Positions 1-7,042 of a stretch of DNA of 64,000 nt are shown here, in pieces. The stretch lies in assembly GCA_964494645.1 (NCBI GenBank), contig CAZBSH010000001.1:54739-118738 (forward strand), written 5' to 3'. Position numbers and translations under genes: made by a program. The DNA is from Christensenella sp964494645 (GTDB taxonomy: Bacteria; Bacillota; Clostridia; Christensenellales; Christensenellaceae). Positions within the stretch are counted from its first letter, which is position 1. Each line of letters opens with the position of its first letter. The notes beneath the pieces were generated by a model that was not told where the DNA came from, ran no database searches, and saw only the letters and a program-made list of their open reading frames with translations.

Positions 1-36
1 CAAGAATGCATACGCCTTTCTTGCGGGGGGCGCAAA

Positions 37-1044
37 ATGAAAAATATACTTGTTACAGGCGGAGCAGGATACATCGGAAGCCATATTTGTGTGAAACTTT
101 TGGAGTCGGGCTATGGCGTGATCGTGATGGATAACCTTTCAAACAGCAGCATGAAAGCGCTGGAACGGGTGGAGCAGATTACGGGGAAGAAAATAGAATT
201 TTATGAAGCGGATATTCGTGAGAAGAATGCGTTTGATAAGATTTTTGCGCAGCATGATATTTATGGTGTGATCCATATGGCGGGGTTAAAAGCGGTAGGA
301 GAATCGGTCAAGCAGCCGCTTGATTATTTTGATAATAATATCACCGGAACGATCGTGTTACTGGAAGCGATGAAGGAACACGGCGTGAAGCGGATGATAT
401 TCAGTTCGTCGGCAACCGTTTATGGGACGCAGCAGAATATGCCGCTTACGGAGGACATGCCTACCGGTGTCACCAGTCCCTACGGCAGAACGAAGCTTGT
501 GATAGAAGAGATGCTTCAAGACTTATATGCATCCGACCCGCAATGGTCTGTTTTGTTGTTGCGGTATTTTAATCCGGTTGGTGCGCATAAAAGCGGTATG
601 ATAGGCGAGAACCCCAACGGAGTCCCTAATAATCTGATGCCGTATATCACACAAACCGCGATTGGGAAACGAGAGAGGTTGAGTGTATACGGAGGCGATT
701 ATGATACGCCGGACGGAACATGCCTTAGAGACTATATTCATGTGATGGATCTTGCTGGCGGTCATGTGGTTGCAATTGAAAAGTTGTCGAAAAATGGTTT
801 GTTTATTTATAATCTTGGCACGGAGAAACCGACAAGCGTTCTTGGGATGGTGAAAGCGTTTGAACGCGCGAATGGTTTGACGGTAGATTATAAAATCGTC
901 CCGCGCCGCGAGGGGGATGTTCCGGTCTGTTATGCAGACGCGACCCGCGCAAAAGAGGAACTCGGCTGGACAGCGCAATATGATATAGAGGACATGTGCC
1001 GCGATAGTTGGAACTGGCAGCAGAAGAACCCAAATGGATACTGA
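37..1044 (+). CDS. galE: UDP-glucose 4-epimerase
   Basis: Interconverts UDP-glucose and UDP-galactose in the cytoplasm (Leloir pathway), supplying UDP-galactose-type donors for surface glycans. The 335-residue protein has normal family length. It starts with a Rossmann glycine motif TGGAGYIG (residues 7-14), carries SSSATVYG near 123-130 and the catalytic YGRTK (Tyr149, Lys153), and has the NNL-type substrate-binding region near residue 198. The ATG is preceded by a G-rich Shine-Dalgarno stretch 6-7 bases upstream. Only 36 bases precede it in the window, so its own promoter or upstream partner cannot be seen. It converges on fba and shares a bidirectional terminator with it. Assignment to galE is secure; strict specificity for glucose versus N-acetylated substrates cannot be read from sequence alone. 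Confidence 0.95.
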   Translation: MKNILVTGGAGYIGSHICVKLLESGYGVIVMDNLSNSSMKALERVEQITGKKIEFYEADIREKNAFDKIFAQHDIYGVIHMAGLKAVGESVKQPLDYFDNNITGTIVLLEAMKEHGVKRMIFSSSATVYGTQQNMPLTEDMPTGVTSPYGRTKLVIEEMLQDLYASDPQWSVLLLRYFNPVGAHKSGMIGENPNGVPNNLMPYITQTAIGKRERLSVYGGDYDTPDGTCLRDYIHVMDLAGGHVVAIEKLSKNGLFIYNLGTEKPTSVLGMVKAFERANGLTVDYKIVPRREGDVPVCYADATRAKEELGWTAQYDIEDMCRDSWNWQQKNPNGY

Positions 1045-1060
1045 TTTTCAAAGAATGAAA

Positions 1061-1089
1061 AAACCCTTTGCATAGGGCAAAGGGTTTTT
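1061..1089. terminator. Bidirectional rho-independent terminator, galE / fba
   Basis: A perfect 11-bp stem (AAACCCTTTGC, 1061-1071, with GCAAAGGGTTT, 1077-1087) encloses a 5-base loop. It has a T-run on the right and an A-run on the left. It therefore ends both the + strand galE transcript and the - strand fba transcript. Confidence 0.9.
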
Positions 1090-1103
1090 GTTTTCGGCAA
1101 AAC

Positions 1104-2033
1104 TTATGCTTTGTTGTCGCAGCCGAGGACATCTACGATCTTATGCGCAACCATTGCTTTGATCGCATCACGCGCGGGAGCAAGATACTGGCGCGGATCA
1201 AAATCCGCGGGATGCTCTGCAAAGTGTTTGCGGATTGTCCCTGTCATTGCAAGACGAAGGTCAGAGTCGATGTTGATTTTGCAAACGGCACTTTCCGCTG
1301 CTTTGCGCAGCAGATTTTCCGGAACGCCCTGCGCACCCGGCATATCTCCGCCATACGTATTGATCATTTCCACAAACTCCGGAATAACGGAGGAAGCGCC
1401 ATGCAAAACGATGGGGAAACCGGGAAGGATCCTTGTTACTTCCTCAAGGATATCAAACCGCAGTTTGGGTTCGCCTTTGAATTTGAATGCGCCGTGGCTC
1501 GTACCGATCGCGATCGCGAGGCTGTCACAGCCCGTTTTGGTAGCGAACTCCAAAACTTCTTCCGGTCGTGTGTAGGAAGAATCCTCATGGGATACTTGAA
1601 TCTCATCTTCCACGCCGGCAAGGCGGCCGAGCTCGCCCTCGACAACAACACCGCGATCATGCGCATATTCAACAACGCGCTTTGTAACAGCGATATTTTC
1701 TTCAAAGGAAAGATGAGAGCCGTCGATCATGACGGAGGTAAATCCGCTGTCAATGCAGGATTTGCACGTTTCGAAACTGTCGCCGTGATCAAGATGCAGG
1801 CAAATTGGAAGACCTGTATCTTCTAAAGCAGCCTCTACGAGCTTTGTGAGATAGATCGGGTTTGCGTAGTTGCGCGCGCCCTTGGAGACTTGCAGGATCA
1901 GCGGAGCGTTCAGATCTTTTGCAGCTTCTGTGATCCCCTGAATGATCTCCATGTTGTTCACGTTAAAAGCGCCGATGGCATACCCGCCGTCATAAGCTTT
2001 CTTGAACATTTCTGTCGTGGTAACTAATGGCAT
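1104..2033 (-). CDS. fba: Class II fructose-bisphosphate aldolase
   Basis: Cleaves fructose 1,6-bisphosphate to dihydroxyacetone phosphate and glyceraldehyde 3-phosphate (glycolysis, reversible in gluconeogenesis). The 309 residues match the class IIB length. Zinc and active-site motifs are visible in order: HLDHGD near residue 80, a Glu-rich VVEGELGRLAG segment near 130, GTSHGAFKF near 177 and LHGASSV near 210, followed by the phosphate-binding NIDSDLR. The start is fixed by a strong AGGAGGA site just upstream on the - strand. The gene is monocistronic, has its own promoter, and is close to gap, the next glycolytic step. Nothing is odd about it. Confidence 0.96.
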   Translation of the reverse strand: MPLVTTTEMFKKAYDGGYAIGAFNVNNMEIIQGITEAAKDLNAPLILQVSKGARNYANPIYLTKLVEAALEDTGLPICLHLDHGDSFETCKSCIDSGFTSVMIDGSHLSFEENIAVTKRVVEYAHDRGVVVEGELGRLAGVEDEIQVSHEDSSYTRPEEVLEFATKTGCDSLAIAIGTSHGAFKFKGEPKLRFDILEEVTRILPGFPIVLHGASSVIPEFVEMINTYGGDMPGAQGVPENLLRKAAESAVCKINIDSDLRLAMTGTIRKHFAEHPADFDPRQYLAPARDAIKAMVAHKIVDVLGCDNKA

Positions 2034-2078
2034 GACAAAATCCTCCTTAAAAATATTGATACATGCTAAGACAAAATT

Positions 2079-2107
2079 ATTATACTATTTGATAGGCAAA
2101 ATAACAA
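2079..2107 (-). promoter_or_regulatory. Sigma-A-type promoter of fba
   Basis: On the - strand, TTGTTA (2107-2102) is followed after 17 bases by a perfect TATAAT (2084-2079). This lies about 45 bases upstream of the fba start and its AGGAGGA site. Confidence 0.7.
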
Positions 2108-2140
2108 CAGTCCAAACGGAAATGTTCATGAAAAGAGGGA

Positions 2141-2169
2141 TTGACAGACGGAAAGCAAAAAAGTAGCAT
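2141..2169 (+). promoter_or_regulatory. Promoter of the small membrane-protein pair
   Basis: A perfect TTGACA (2141-2146) is followed by a 17-bp spacer and TAGCAT (2164-2169). The AGGAGG ribosome site at 2181-2186 follows closely, with 8 bases to the ATG at 2195. The -10 box is weaker than the -35. Confidence 0.55.
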
Positions 2170-2194
2170 AGAATGTGCTGAGGAGGGTGTATGA

Positions 2195-2560
2195 ATGGGT
2201 CAATCAACAAAGAAAACAGACTGGCGAAGCGTTGTCTTCTTGCAACTAATCATTGTTGTATATACGTTTTCCGGTGTGTTTGGAAAGATGGCGACAAACG
2301 GAAACGACTTTATGTCCGCGATGTTTATTATTTTCGTGGTGCTGGATGTTGCGGTGCTGGGCGTTTACGCCCTGTTGTGGCAGCAGGCGCTTAAGAAATT
2401 TGATCTGCATGTCGCGTATGCAAACAGGTCGTTGGCTACGATTTGGTCGATGGTGTGGGCGGCGCTTATCTTCCAAGAAAGGATCACCGTGCCAAACATA
2501 ATCGGTACAGCTTTGATTATTGCGGGTGCGATGTTGGTGAATACAGATGCTGAGCGTTAG
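2195..2560 (+). CDS. Small DMT/EamA-like membrane protein, first subunit (ArnE-like)
   Basis: A 121-residue integral membrane protein with about four hydrophobic helices (roughly residues 14-33, 40-62, 75-93 and 98-116). It ends with the IFQERIT...NIIGTALIIAGAML segment typical of the drug/metabolite transporter superfamily, where a Gln/Glu-Arg turn precedes the last helix. It overlaps the next gene by 14 bases. The neighbour has the same half-transporter size, so the two probably form a heterodimer. Known pairs of this kind (ArnE/ArnF, SMR pairs) flip undecaprenyl-phosphate-linked sugars or export small cations. With a polyprenyl-phosphate glycosyltransferase in the same window, lipid-linked sugar flipping is a reasonable inference, but a generic SMR exporter is not excluded. 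ATG 2195 was chosen over the out-of-frame ATG at 2191. Confidence 0.8.
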   Translation: MGQSTKKTDWRSVVFLQLIIVVYTFSGVFGKMATNGNDFMSAMFIIFVVLDVAVLGVYALLWQQALKKFDLHVAYANRSLATIWSMVWAALIFQERITVPNIIGTALIIAGAMLVNTDAER

Positions 2561-2888
2561 TAGTTTTGTGATTATGTTATGCGGCGTTACGATTGCGGCA
2601 TTCTCGCAGATTTTGTTGAAAACCAGCGCGAATATTGAGCATGGCGGGTTCTGGAAACAGTACCTTAACTGGCGCGTCATTATGGGATATGTGATGCTTC
2701 TGATATCCATGCTGTTTGCGGTGTGGGCATATACGGGAATGGATTACAAGTATGGACCGGCAATCGAATCGGTCGGATTTGTTATTGTAGCAATTTTGAG
2801 TTGCCTTATCCTAAAAGAAAAATTGACAAAAAAGAAGATCATCGGTAACATTTTGATTGTAGCGGGGCTGGTGGTTTTCTGCCTGTGA
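2547..2888 (+). CDS. Small DMT/EamA-like membrane protein, second subunit (ArnF-like)
   Basis: A 113-residue protein with four predicted helices. Its first helix carries FSQILLKTSANIE, a pattern shared with EamA/ArnF half-transporters. The last loop and helix, LILKEKLTKKKIIGNILIVAGLVVF, parallels the end of the preceding protein. The start lies inside the 3' end of the preceding gene, which suggests translational coupling and equal production of both halves. A substrate cannot be read from the sequence. Together with the GT2 at 16091-17068 and the GT-C/YfhO-like proteins, it may provide the flipping step for an undecaprenyl-phosphate sugar. That role is inferred from context only. Confidence 0.8.
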   Translation: MLSVSSFVIMLCGVTIAAFSQILLKTSANIEHGGFWKQYLNWRVIMGYVMLLISMLFAVWAYTGMDYKYGPAIESVGFVIVAILSCLILKEKLTKKKIIGNILIVAGLVVFCL

Positions 2889-2906
2889 AAAAGTGATACA
2901 AAGTAG

Positions 2907-2935
2907 TTGCAAAACGCGGTAGAATCAAATATAAT
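2907..2935 (+). promoter_or_regulatory. Strong sigma-A-type promoter of gap
   Basis: TTGCAA (2907-2912), a 17-bp spacer, then a perfect TATAAT (2930-2935). The gap start is 58 bases downstream, behind an AGGAGGA site. A near-consensus promoter fits a highly expressed glycolytic gene. Confidence 0.8.
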
Positions 2936-2992
2936 GTAATATGTACGCAAAAGTTTAAGGTATATCAAATATTTTTAGGAGGATTTTTTATT

Positions 2993-4000
2993 ATGGCTAT
3001 TAAAGTTGGTATTAACGGTTTCGGCAGAATCGGCAGACTCGTTTTCCGTGCTTCCGTGAGCAACCCGAACATTCAGGTTGTAGGGATCAACGATCCGTTC
3101 ATCGATCCGAAGTACATGGAGTACATGCTGAAGTATGACACGGTTCATGGTCGCTTTGACGGTGAAGTTTCCTATAAGGAAGACGCAATCATCGTGAATG
3201 GCAATGAGATCAAAGTGTTTGATAAAATGGATCCGGTCGAGATTCCGTGGGGACAGATCGGCGCGGATTATGTTGTGGAATCCACAGGCGTGTTCACGAC
3301 GACGGAAAAGGCGCAGGCGCATATCAAAGCCGGTGCGAAGAAAGTCGTTATTTCCGCTCCTTCTGCTGACGCTCCGATGTTCGTAATGGGTGTTAACAAT
3401 ACAACGTACGATCCGTCCATGACGGTTGTTTCCAACGCTTCGTGCACGACGAACTGCCTTGCTCCTCTGGCGAAAGTCATCAACGACAAATTCGGCATCA
3501 AAGAGGGTCTTATGACAACAGTTCACGCGACGACGGCGACACAGAAGACGGTTGACGGTCCTTCCAAGAAAGACTGGAGAGGCGGCAGAGGTGCTGCATT
3601 CAACATTATTCCTTCTTCCACAGGCGCTGCGAAAGCGGTTGGAAAGGTTATCCCGGAACTGAATGGCAAGCTGACGGGTATGGCGTTCCGTGTACCGACG
3701 GCGGATGTTTCGGTAGTTGACCTCACCTGCGTGCTTGAAAAAGCTGCTTCGTATGACGAAATCAAAGCGACAATCAAAGCTGCTTCGCAGTCGGCTGAGT
3801 TGAAAGGGATCCTCGGTTATACCGAAGATGCGGTCGTTTCTTCTGATTTTATCACGGATGCAAGAACTTCCATCTTTGACGCGGATGCCGGTATTGCGCT
3901 CAATGATCATTTCGTGAAGCTTGTCGCTTGGTATGACAACGAGTGGGGTTATTCCAACAAGGTTCTTGATTTGATTTCTTATATTGATTCTGTGAAATAA
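2993..4000 (+). CDS. gap: Glyceraldehyde-3-phosphate dehydrogenase, type I
   Basis: Oxidises and phosphorylates glyceraldehyde 3-phosphate to 1,3-bisphosphoglycerate with NAD+ in glycolysis. The 335-residue length is standard. Visible motifs are the N-terminal NAD site INGFGRIGR, the active-site SNASCTTNCLAP with catalytic Cys151, the histidine in TVHATTATQ (about residue 178), the phosphate-binding RGGRGAAFNIIPSSTGAA and the C-terminal WYDNEWGYS. It has an AGGAGGA site, its own strong promoter and a hairpin terminator, so it is transcribed alone. Such highly expressed glycolytic genes often sit in ancestral chromosome, so the accessory surface region probably begins after it. Confidence 0.97.
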   Translation: MAIKVGINGFGRIGRLVFRASVSNPNIQVVGINDPFIDPKYMEYMLKYDTVHGRFDGEVSYKEDAIIVNGNEIKVFDKMDPVEIPWGQIGADYVVESTGVFTTTEKAQAHIKAGAKKVVISAPSADAPMFVMGVNNTTYDPSMTVVSNASCTTNCLAPLAKVINDKFGIKEGLMTTVHATTATQKTVDGPSKKDWRGGRGAAFNIIPSSTGAAKAVGKVIPELNGKLTGMAFRVPTADVSVVDLTCVLEKAASYDEIKATIKAASQSAELKGILGYTEDAVVSSDFITDARTSIFDADAGIALNDHFVKLVAWYDNEWGYSNKVLDLISYIDSVK

Positions 4001-4082
4001 GAGGCTGCTAATAAAGGGCTTCATATCGAAACTCATGTGAGATCCATTTAGCAAACTTACAGTTAGCAACAGAAAAAGAAAA

Positions 4083-4129
4083 TCGCATCTCTTCCACGTG
4101 TACAAAGACATGGGAGGTGCGGTTTTTTT
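4083..4129 (+). terminator. Probable terminator of gap
   Basis: An imperfect hairpin pairs CGCATCTC...CCACGTGT (4084-4101) with ACATGGGAGGTGCGG (4108-4122), tolerating a short bulge and G-T pairs. It is followed by seven T residues. Confidence 0.65.
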
Positions 4130-4152
4130 ATATTACAATATCGGCAAGGTAG

Positions 4153-4181
4153 TAGACATTACGTAAAGTAACGAATATAAT
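4153..4181 (+). promoter_or_regulatory. Promoter of the repeat-protease gene
   Basis: TAGACA (4153-4158), a 17-bp spacer, then TATAAT (4176-4181), 41 bases upstream of the ATG at 4222. The match to the consensus is 11 of 12 bases. Confidence 0.8.
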
Positions 4182-4221
4182 AAATATAAGTCGATTTAAT
4201 TTCCATCGAAAGGGAACCAAT

Positions 4222-6999
4222 ATGAAGCTGAAAAATGTGTTAGTTGTTTTCATGGCAGCTTTTTTGCTTTGTACATATCCTGCCGGTGTGCGGGCAGAAG
4301 GGAATGCGTCGCTGCCTACGGCTTCGCCGACACAGGAGCTTTCCGAAAAAGAAAACCCGGATGCTACGTTAGAGCCAACGCAATCGCCATTGCCCTCGGC
4401 TTCTGAAAACACTCCTTTTATTGAGCCTGAACCGAGTGCGCCGCCTGTAGAGGACGTTCCTGCGGAAGTTGTAATGCAGGAGGCAGAGAAAACGCCGGTG
4501 GAAGACGAAGGAGCAGGTGTGGTCTATGAACCGGGAGTTGTTCTCGTATCTTTCAAACAGGATATGGCGCCCATGCAGGCAATGGATCTGTTGCAGGAAA
4601 CGGAAATCATTACCCAAGAAGCAATCGACGAAACAACAATAAAGAAAAATGATCCGGTGTTGGTGGAAATCGAGCCTTATATGACGGTGGAAGAGGCTGC
4701 TGCGGTCTTAAATGAAAATCCGGTGGTGGAATATGCGCAGCCAAATTATCTGTATCATGAACTGGAATCACAGGATTATGGGGAGTATGCCACGACGACA
4801 ATCAATGATCCGCTTGTGTCGCAACAGTGGTATCTTGAAAATATTAATGTGTATGAAGCATGGGATTATCAAAAAACGAATCAGGCGGTTAAGGTTGCTG
4901 TAATTGACAGCGGCATTGTAACCACTCATCCTGATCTTAGGAATAATATTGATTTTGCAAATGCTTATGATGAATATTGGGACAGGCCGCTTATCGACGA
5001 TATCAGTGGTCATGGAACGCATGTGGCGGGCATTGTGGCTGCGGAAGCCAACAATGGAATAGGGATGGCCGGCATATCGTACAATGCGTCAATTGTTCCG
5101 ATTAATGTATTTCGTATTGATCCGGTTCAAGGGGCGGTAGCAAGTACAAGCGATATTTCCGATGCCTATAATCGTATTATGAATATTGAAAATCTTCGAG
5201 TAATTAATATGAGCCTTGGACAGTATAATTCCTATGATCGTGTATTGGAGCAGAAAATCGATGAAGCAACAGCTAAAGGGATTATGACGGTATGCGCAGG
5301 GGGCAATGGTGATAAGTATGGCGTTGGGCGCGAGTGGCCGGTTTATCCATCTGATTTTAAAGCGTGTGTATCAGTGGTGCCGATAGGTGAAAACGATCAA
5401 CGTCCCGGCTGGGCAGACTACAATGAGCAAAAGGATATTTCTGCACCGGGGCTGAAAATATGGAGCACATCTGCTGCGGGCGACGGGGCTTGGTATGAAA
5501 TCAAGCAGGGGTCGTCTATGGCTGCGCCGGTAGTAAGCGCGGTGGCGGCGATGATATTTGCGGCAGATCCATCTTTGAGTGTTCAGCAGGCCAAGGACAT
5601 TATGTATTCCACTGCAATTGACATAGGAGATGCCGGAAAAGATATTTATTATGGTTGGGGAAAAGTAAATGCGGCAGGTGCAGTAAAGAAGGCACATATG
5701 TTGGCGGATACAAAGGCACCGACGCTGCAAAAGATCGACAAAAGCGCAGACCCGTCAACAGCTCCGATTTTTTATGTGGCTGCACAAGGGGTAACGGACG
5801 ATAAGAGCGGCGTCAAATCTGTTCAGCTTGCCGTATGGAGCGAAAAAAATGGGCAGGATGATCTGAAATGGTATGATGCGATAAACAATATTGGAAATGG
5901 TTGGTTGACAGGAATTGACGTGCGAAACCACAAAAATGATACGGGACGTTACCAGATCCATATTTATGGAACGGATGGGGCCGGAAACAGAGCATTGATG
6001 GGAACGACAACGATCGTTTTGGATCATATAGATACAAAGGCTCCAACGCTGCAAAAGATCGACAAAAGCGCAGACCCATCAAAAACACCGGTGTTTTATA
6101 TCGCGGCGCAAGGGGTAACGGACGATAAGAGCGGCGTAAAATCGGTACAATATGCGGTGTGGAGCGAAAACAATGGGCAGGACGACCTGAAATGGTACGA
6201 TGCGATAAACAATGGATATGAGGGTTGGTTTGCAGGCATTGACGCGCGCAATCACAAAAATGATGCCGGACGTTACCAGATCCATATTTACGGGACGGAT
6301 AATACGGGGAATCGTGGATTGATGGGAGCGACAACGATCGTTTTGGATCATAAAGATACAAAGGCTCCAACGCTGCAAAAGATCGAAAAAAGCACAGACC
6401 CATCAAAAACACCGGTGTTTTATATTGCGGCGCAAGGGGTAACAGACGATAAGAGCGGCGTAAAATCGGTACAATATGCGGTGTGGAGCGAAAACAATGG
6501 GCAGGACGACCTGAAATGGTACGATGCGATAAACAATGGATATGAGGGTTGGTTTGCAGGCATTGACGCGCGCAATCACAAAAATGATGCCGGACGTTAC
6601 CAGATCCATATTTACGGGACGGATAATACGGGGAATCGTGGATTGATGGGAGCGACAACGATCGTTTTGGATCATAAAGATACAAAGGCTCCAACGCTGC
6701 AAAAGATCGAAAAAAGCACAGACCCATCAAAAACACCGGTGTTTTATGTCGCGGCGAAAGGGGTAGCCGACGATAAGAGCGGCGTGAAATCTGTGCAGTG
6801 TGCGGTGTGGAGCGAAAACAATGGGCAGGATGACCTGAAATGGTATGATGCAACCAATGATACAGTTGGCGGATGGGTGATCGGAGTAGATATTTGGAAC
6901 CATCAAAGCGATAAAGGCAGATATCAAGTCCATATTTATGGAACGGATAATGCAGGGAACAGAGCCTTGATGGGGACAACAACGATGACGGTATTATAA
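4222..6999 (+). CDS. Secreted subtilisin-family (S8) serine protease with four GBS_Bsp-like repeats
   Basis: A 925-residue exported protease. A signal peptide (residues 1-25, ending VRAEG) is followed by a Pro/Glu/Ser-rich linker to about residue 95. Next comes an inhibitor-like propeptide with LVSFKQDM and the NPVVEYAQPNY end typical of S8 propeptides. The catalytic domain follows, with Asp229 in VAVIDSGI, His264 in GHGTHVAG and Ser432 in GSSMAAP, so the triad is intact. From about residue 496 to the end there are four repeats of exactly 108 residues with the signature GVKSVQxAVWSENNGQDDLKWYD and IYGTDNxGNRxLMG, the GBS_Bsp-like family. No sortase motif or SLH domain is seen, so the repeats may hold the enzyme at the wall. 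It probably forms an operon with the next gene (43-base gap, no terminator). Substrates are unknown; maturation or turnover of surface proteins is plausible. Confidence 0.92.
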   Translation: MKLKNVLVVFMAAFLLCTYPAGVRAEGNASLPTASPTQELSEKENPDATLEPTQSPLPSASENTPFIEPEPSAPPVEDVPAEVVMQEAEKTPVEDEGAGVVYEPGVVLVSFKQDMAPMQAMDLLQETEIITQEAIDETTIKKNDPVLVEIEPYMTVEEAAAVLNENPVVEYAQPNYLYHELESQDYGEYATTTINDPLVSQQWYLENINVYEAWDYQKTNQAVKVAVIDSGIVTTHPDLRNNIDFANAYDEYWDRPLIDDISGHGTHVAGIVAAEANNGIGMAGISYNASIVPINVFRIDPVQGAVASTSDISDAYNRIMNIENLRVINMSLGQYNSYDRVLEQKIDEATAKGIMTVCAGGNGDKYGVGREWPVYPSDFKACVSVVPIGENDQRPGWADYNEQKDISAPGLKIWSTSAAGDGAWYEIKQGSSMAAPVVSAVAAMIFAADPSLSVQQAKDIMYSTAIDIGDAGKDIYYGWGKVNAAGAVKKAHMLADTKAPTLQKIDKSADPSTAPIFYVAAQGVTDDKSGVKSVQLAVWSEKNGQDDLKWYDAINNIGNGWLTGIDVRNHKNDTGRYQIHIYGTDGAGNRALMGTTTIVLDHIDTKAPTLQKIDKSADPSKTPVFYIAAQGVTDDKSGVKSVQYAVWSENNGQDDLKWYDAINNGYEGWFAGIDARNHKNDAGRYQIHIYGTDNTGNRGLMGATTIVLDHKDTKAPTLQKIEKSTDPSKTPVFYIAAQGVTDDKSGVKSVQYAVWSENNGQDDLKWYDAINNGYEGWFAGIDARNHKNDAGRYQIHIYGTDNTGNRGLMGATTIVLDHKDTKAPTLQKIEKSTDPSKTPVFYVAAKGVADDKSGVKSVQCAVWSENNGQDDLKWYDATNDTVGGWVIGVDIWNHQSDKGRYQVHIYGTDNAGNRALMGTTTMTVL
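5707..6999 (+). repeat. Four tandem 324-bp coding repeats
   Basis: Units begin at 5707, 6031, 6355 and 6679, each starting with the codons for DTKAPTLQKI. Units 2 (6031-6354) and 3 (6355-6678) differ at about four positions by eye. The first ~65 bases of unit 4 equal those of unit 3. This pattern suggests recent duplication or gene conversion. Confidence 0.9.
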
Positions 7000-7042
7000 A
7001 GCCATAGATAATAAAAGATAAAATAACAAAGGGGGAAGGAAA

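Noticed and set aside
1068..1826. 252-codon + strand frame opposite fba
   Set aside because: It lies entirely antisense to a well-conserved aldolase, has no ribosome site or family resemblance, and is a shadow of the real gene.
2191..2394. ATG 2191 reading frame as the start of the small membrane gene
   Set aside because: It is out of frame with the conserved membrane protein. ATG 2195 has better spacing from AGGAGG and gives four clean helices.
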